From Anaerostipes faecalis (GTDB lineage: Bacteria; Bacillota; Clostridia; Lachnospirales; Lachnospiraceae): a stretch of DNA of 64,000 nucleotides. Within the stretch, counting starts at the first letter, position 1. Every line of letters begins with the position of its first letter. The position numbers and the translations under genes are program-made. The stretch lies in contig NZ_JABRXE010000001.1 in NCBI RefSeq assembly GCF_018982945.1, positions 310,001 to 374,000 of the forward strand, written 5' to 3'. A model generated the notes under the pieces. That model made no database searches, had not been told where the DNA came from, and worked only from the letters and a program-made list of their open reading frames with translations. Of this stretch, positions 62,928-64,000 are shown piece after piece.

Positions 62928-64000
62928 TTATTCAGTTTCAGTATGAGATTTTCTTTTCATGTGAATCGTTTCCATGCGATTTTTTTCAACATGATCAATC
63001 TGAAAAATAAACTGTTGATCTTCAGCGGTTTCCCCTTCTTCTGGGAGGTGATCCAGTAGTTCGATCATATAACCGCCAAGTGAATCGTAGTCTTCAGATG
63101 TAATATCAGTATCAATCAGATCATTTAGATCGTCCAGTTTCATGGAAGCATCTACAAGATAGGATCCATCATCCAGCTGCTGGAAACTGTTCATTTCATC
63201 TTGGTCATATTCATCACGGATTTCACCAAAAATTTCTTCTACAATATCTTCTAATGTAATAAGTCCAGCAGTAATTCCATATTCATCTAATACAATAGAG
63301 AAACTAACAGATTTTTCCCGCATTTGAGATAAAAGGCTGGAAACTTTTTGTGTTTCATAAGTAAAAAAAGGTTCTCTTAGAACATCTTTTAGCTGGAAAA
63401 CTTCATCACGATGTTTTGTTCTGTAAAAATATACATCTTTTAAATATACGATGCCAACAACTTTATCTTTGCTTCCTTCGTAGACTGGGAGTCTGGAAAA
63501 ACGTGCTTCTGTAAATGTTTCCATAACTTCATCATATGAGGAATCAATAGAGACGAAGGATACATCGATTCTTGGAATCATTATGTCTTTGGCAATTGCA
63601 TCCTTAAAATCAAAAACATTGTTTAACATATCCTTTTCATCATCTTCAATAACCCCGTCTTCATGACTGACATCTACAATGGTGCGCAGCTCCCTCTCAG
63701 TCATAATTTGTTTGGATTGTTTAGAATCAATATGAAGCAGAATCAGCAGCCCTGTTGAAAGTTTATTGATGATAAAAACAACAGGAGTTAAAAGTCTGGT
63801 AATAAAATAAATGCTGGAAGCATAAGATAACGCAAGCTTTGTGTTCTTAATAGTTGCATAAGTCTTTGGTGTAATTTCACCAAAAATTAAAACAAGAACA
63901 GTCAAAATACCAGTTGCAATACCAGCTCCCATATTGCCGAAAATTTCAATGGCCAGGGTTGTAGATAAAGATGTAACAGATATATTTACAAGGTTATTTC
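62928..64000 (-). CDS. CNNM/CorC-type membrane protein with CBS pair, N-terminus beyond the window
   Basis: The frame stays open through the window's last base on the - strand, adding NNLVNISVTSLSTTLAIEIFGN before the first visible Met at 63932; 356 residues are visible and the N-terminus is missing. The CNNM transmembrane domain includes LIFGEITPKTYA. A CBS pair (about 150-270 of the visible ORF; IMIPRIDVSFVS, RLPVYEGSKDKVVGIVYLKD, GLITLEDIVEEIFGEIRDE) precedes the CorC_HlyC domain (GSYLVDASMKLDDLN, GGYMIELLDHLPEEGE). Members are implicated in Mg2+ or cobalt efflux or resistance; the hemolysin label is historical. Confidence 0.9.
   Translation of the reverse strand, partial: NNLVNISVTSLSTTLAIEIFGNMGAGIATGILTVLVLIFGEITPKTYATIKNTKLALSYASSIYFITRLLTPVVFIINKLSTGLLILLHIDSKQSKQIMTERELRTIVDVSHEDGVIEDDEKDMLNNVFDFKDAIAKDIMIPRIDVSFVSIDSSYDEVMETFTEARFSRLPVYEGSKDKVVGIVYLKDVYFYRTKHRDEVFQLKDVLREPFFTYETQKVSSLLSQMREKSVSFSIVLDEYGITAGLITLEDIVEEIFGEIRDEYDQDEMNSFQQLDDGSYLVDASMKLDDLNDLIDTDITSEDYDSLGGYMIELLDHLPEEGETAEDQQFIFQIDHVEKNRMETIHMKRKSHTETE

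Noticed and set aside
1-64000. tRNA genes, rRNA, CRISPR arrays, phage or transposase genes
   Set aside because: I looked through the gaps and the coding frames and found no cloverleaf, repeat-spacer pattern, integrase or transposase signature.

Overview
The window looks like chromosomal DNA from a low-GC Gram-positive anaerobe of class Clostridia, most likely family Lachnospiraceae. This is inferred from AT-rich coding sequence with strong AGGAGG-type ribosome binding sites, sporadic GTG/TTG starts, SepF/DivIVA-type cell division genes, a HydF hydrogenase maturase, a MutS/MutL pair whose MutL carries the endonuclease motif, and a BglG-type antiterminator in front of ptsHI. The genus cannot be fixed from sequence alone. 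Most genes are on the + strand and tightly packed. No gene-free stretch exceeds 300 bases, and I saw no tRNA, rRNA, CRISPR array, prophage or insertion sequence.

Layout. 1-1046: end of a UDP-galactopyranose mutase gene. 1.2-9.7 kb: RNA modification and repair operon (miaB, mutS, mutL, cdd, miaA, a methionine-gamma-lyase-like gene). 9.8-21.2 kb: radC, then a cell-shape and division-site operon (divergent mreB, mreC, mreD, PBP2, minC, minD, minE, rodA, an mgsA homologue), a DacF-type carboxypeptidase lipoprotein and a radical SAM gene. 21.2-28.4 kb: an HlyD-like protein, the yggS-sepF-ylmH-divIVA cluster, aroB, lspA, rluD-type pseudouridine synthase, proC. 28.4-31.4 kb: rpsO and pnp, each with its own promoter and structured leader, followed by a terminator and a GC-rich compound inverted-repeat element. 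31.4-36.8 kb: maf, a LytS/LytTR two-component system with a CstA-type transporter behind a LytTR-like direct repeat, and degV. 36.9-42.7 kb: split ThrE-type exporter, an S8 protease, a TPR protein, an RpiR regulator, hflX. 42.7-45.4 kb: a one-PRD antiterminator and ptsHI controlled by a RAT/terminator switch. 45.5-48.9 kb: Lrp/AsnC regulator and two convergent aspartase-family genes. 49-55.8 kb: a small unknown gene, a nuclease lipoprotein, hydF, gltX, a UvrD-family helicase, DUF1653 and DUF1292 genes. 56-62.9 kb: cation/proton antiporter, two M14/AstE-like proteins and purL. 62.9-64 kb: a CNNM/CorC-type membrane protein on the - strand that runs off the window.

Most interesting points: (1) the ptsHI leader switch with a short antiterminator; (2) an MgsA homologue in the cell-shape operon that has lost the Asp and His equivalent to E. 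coli Asp71 and His98; (3) a BtsSR-like system next to a CstA transporter with a plausible operator; (4) a tandem AstE-like pair in which both proteins lost the first zinc-ligand His at the same position; (5) a second aspartase-family gene that naturally starts about 25-30 residues late; (6) a divergent MreB; (7) structured leaders before rpsO and pnp, and the compound repeat after pnp. I do not see a clearly new defence or mobile system; the region is mostly core genome with several unusual family members and RNA switches.
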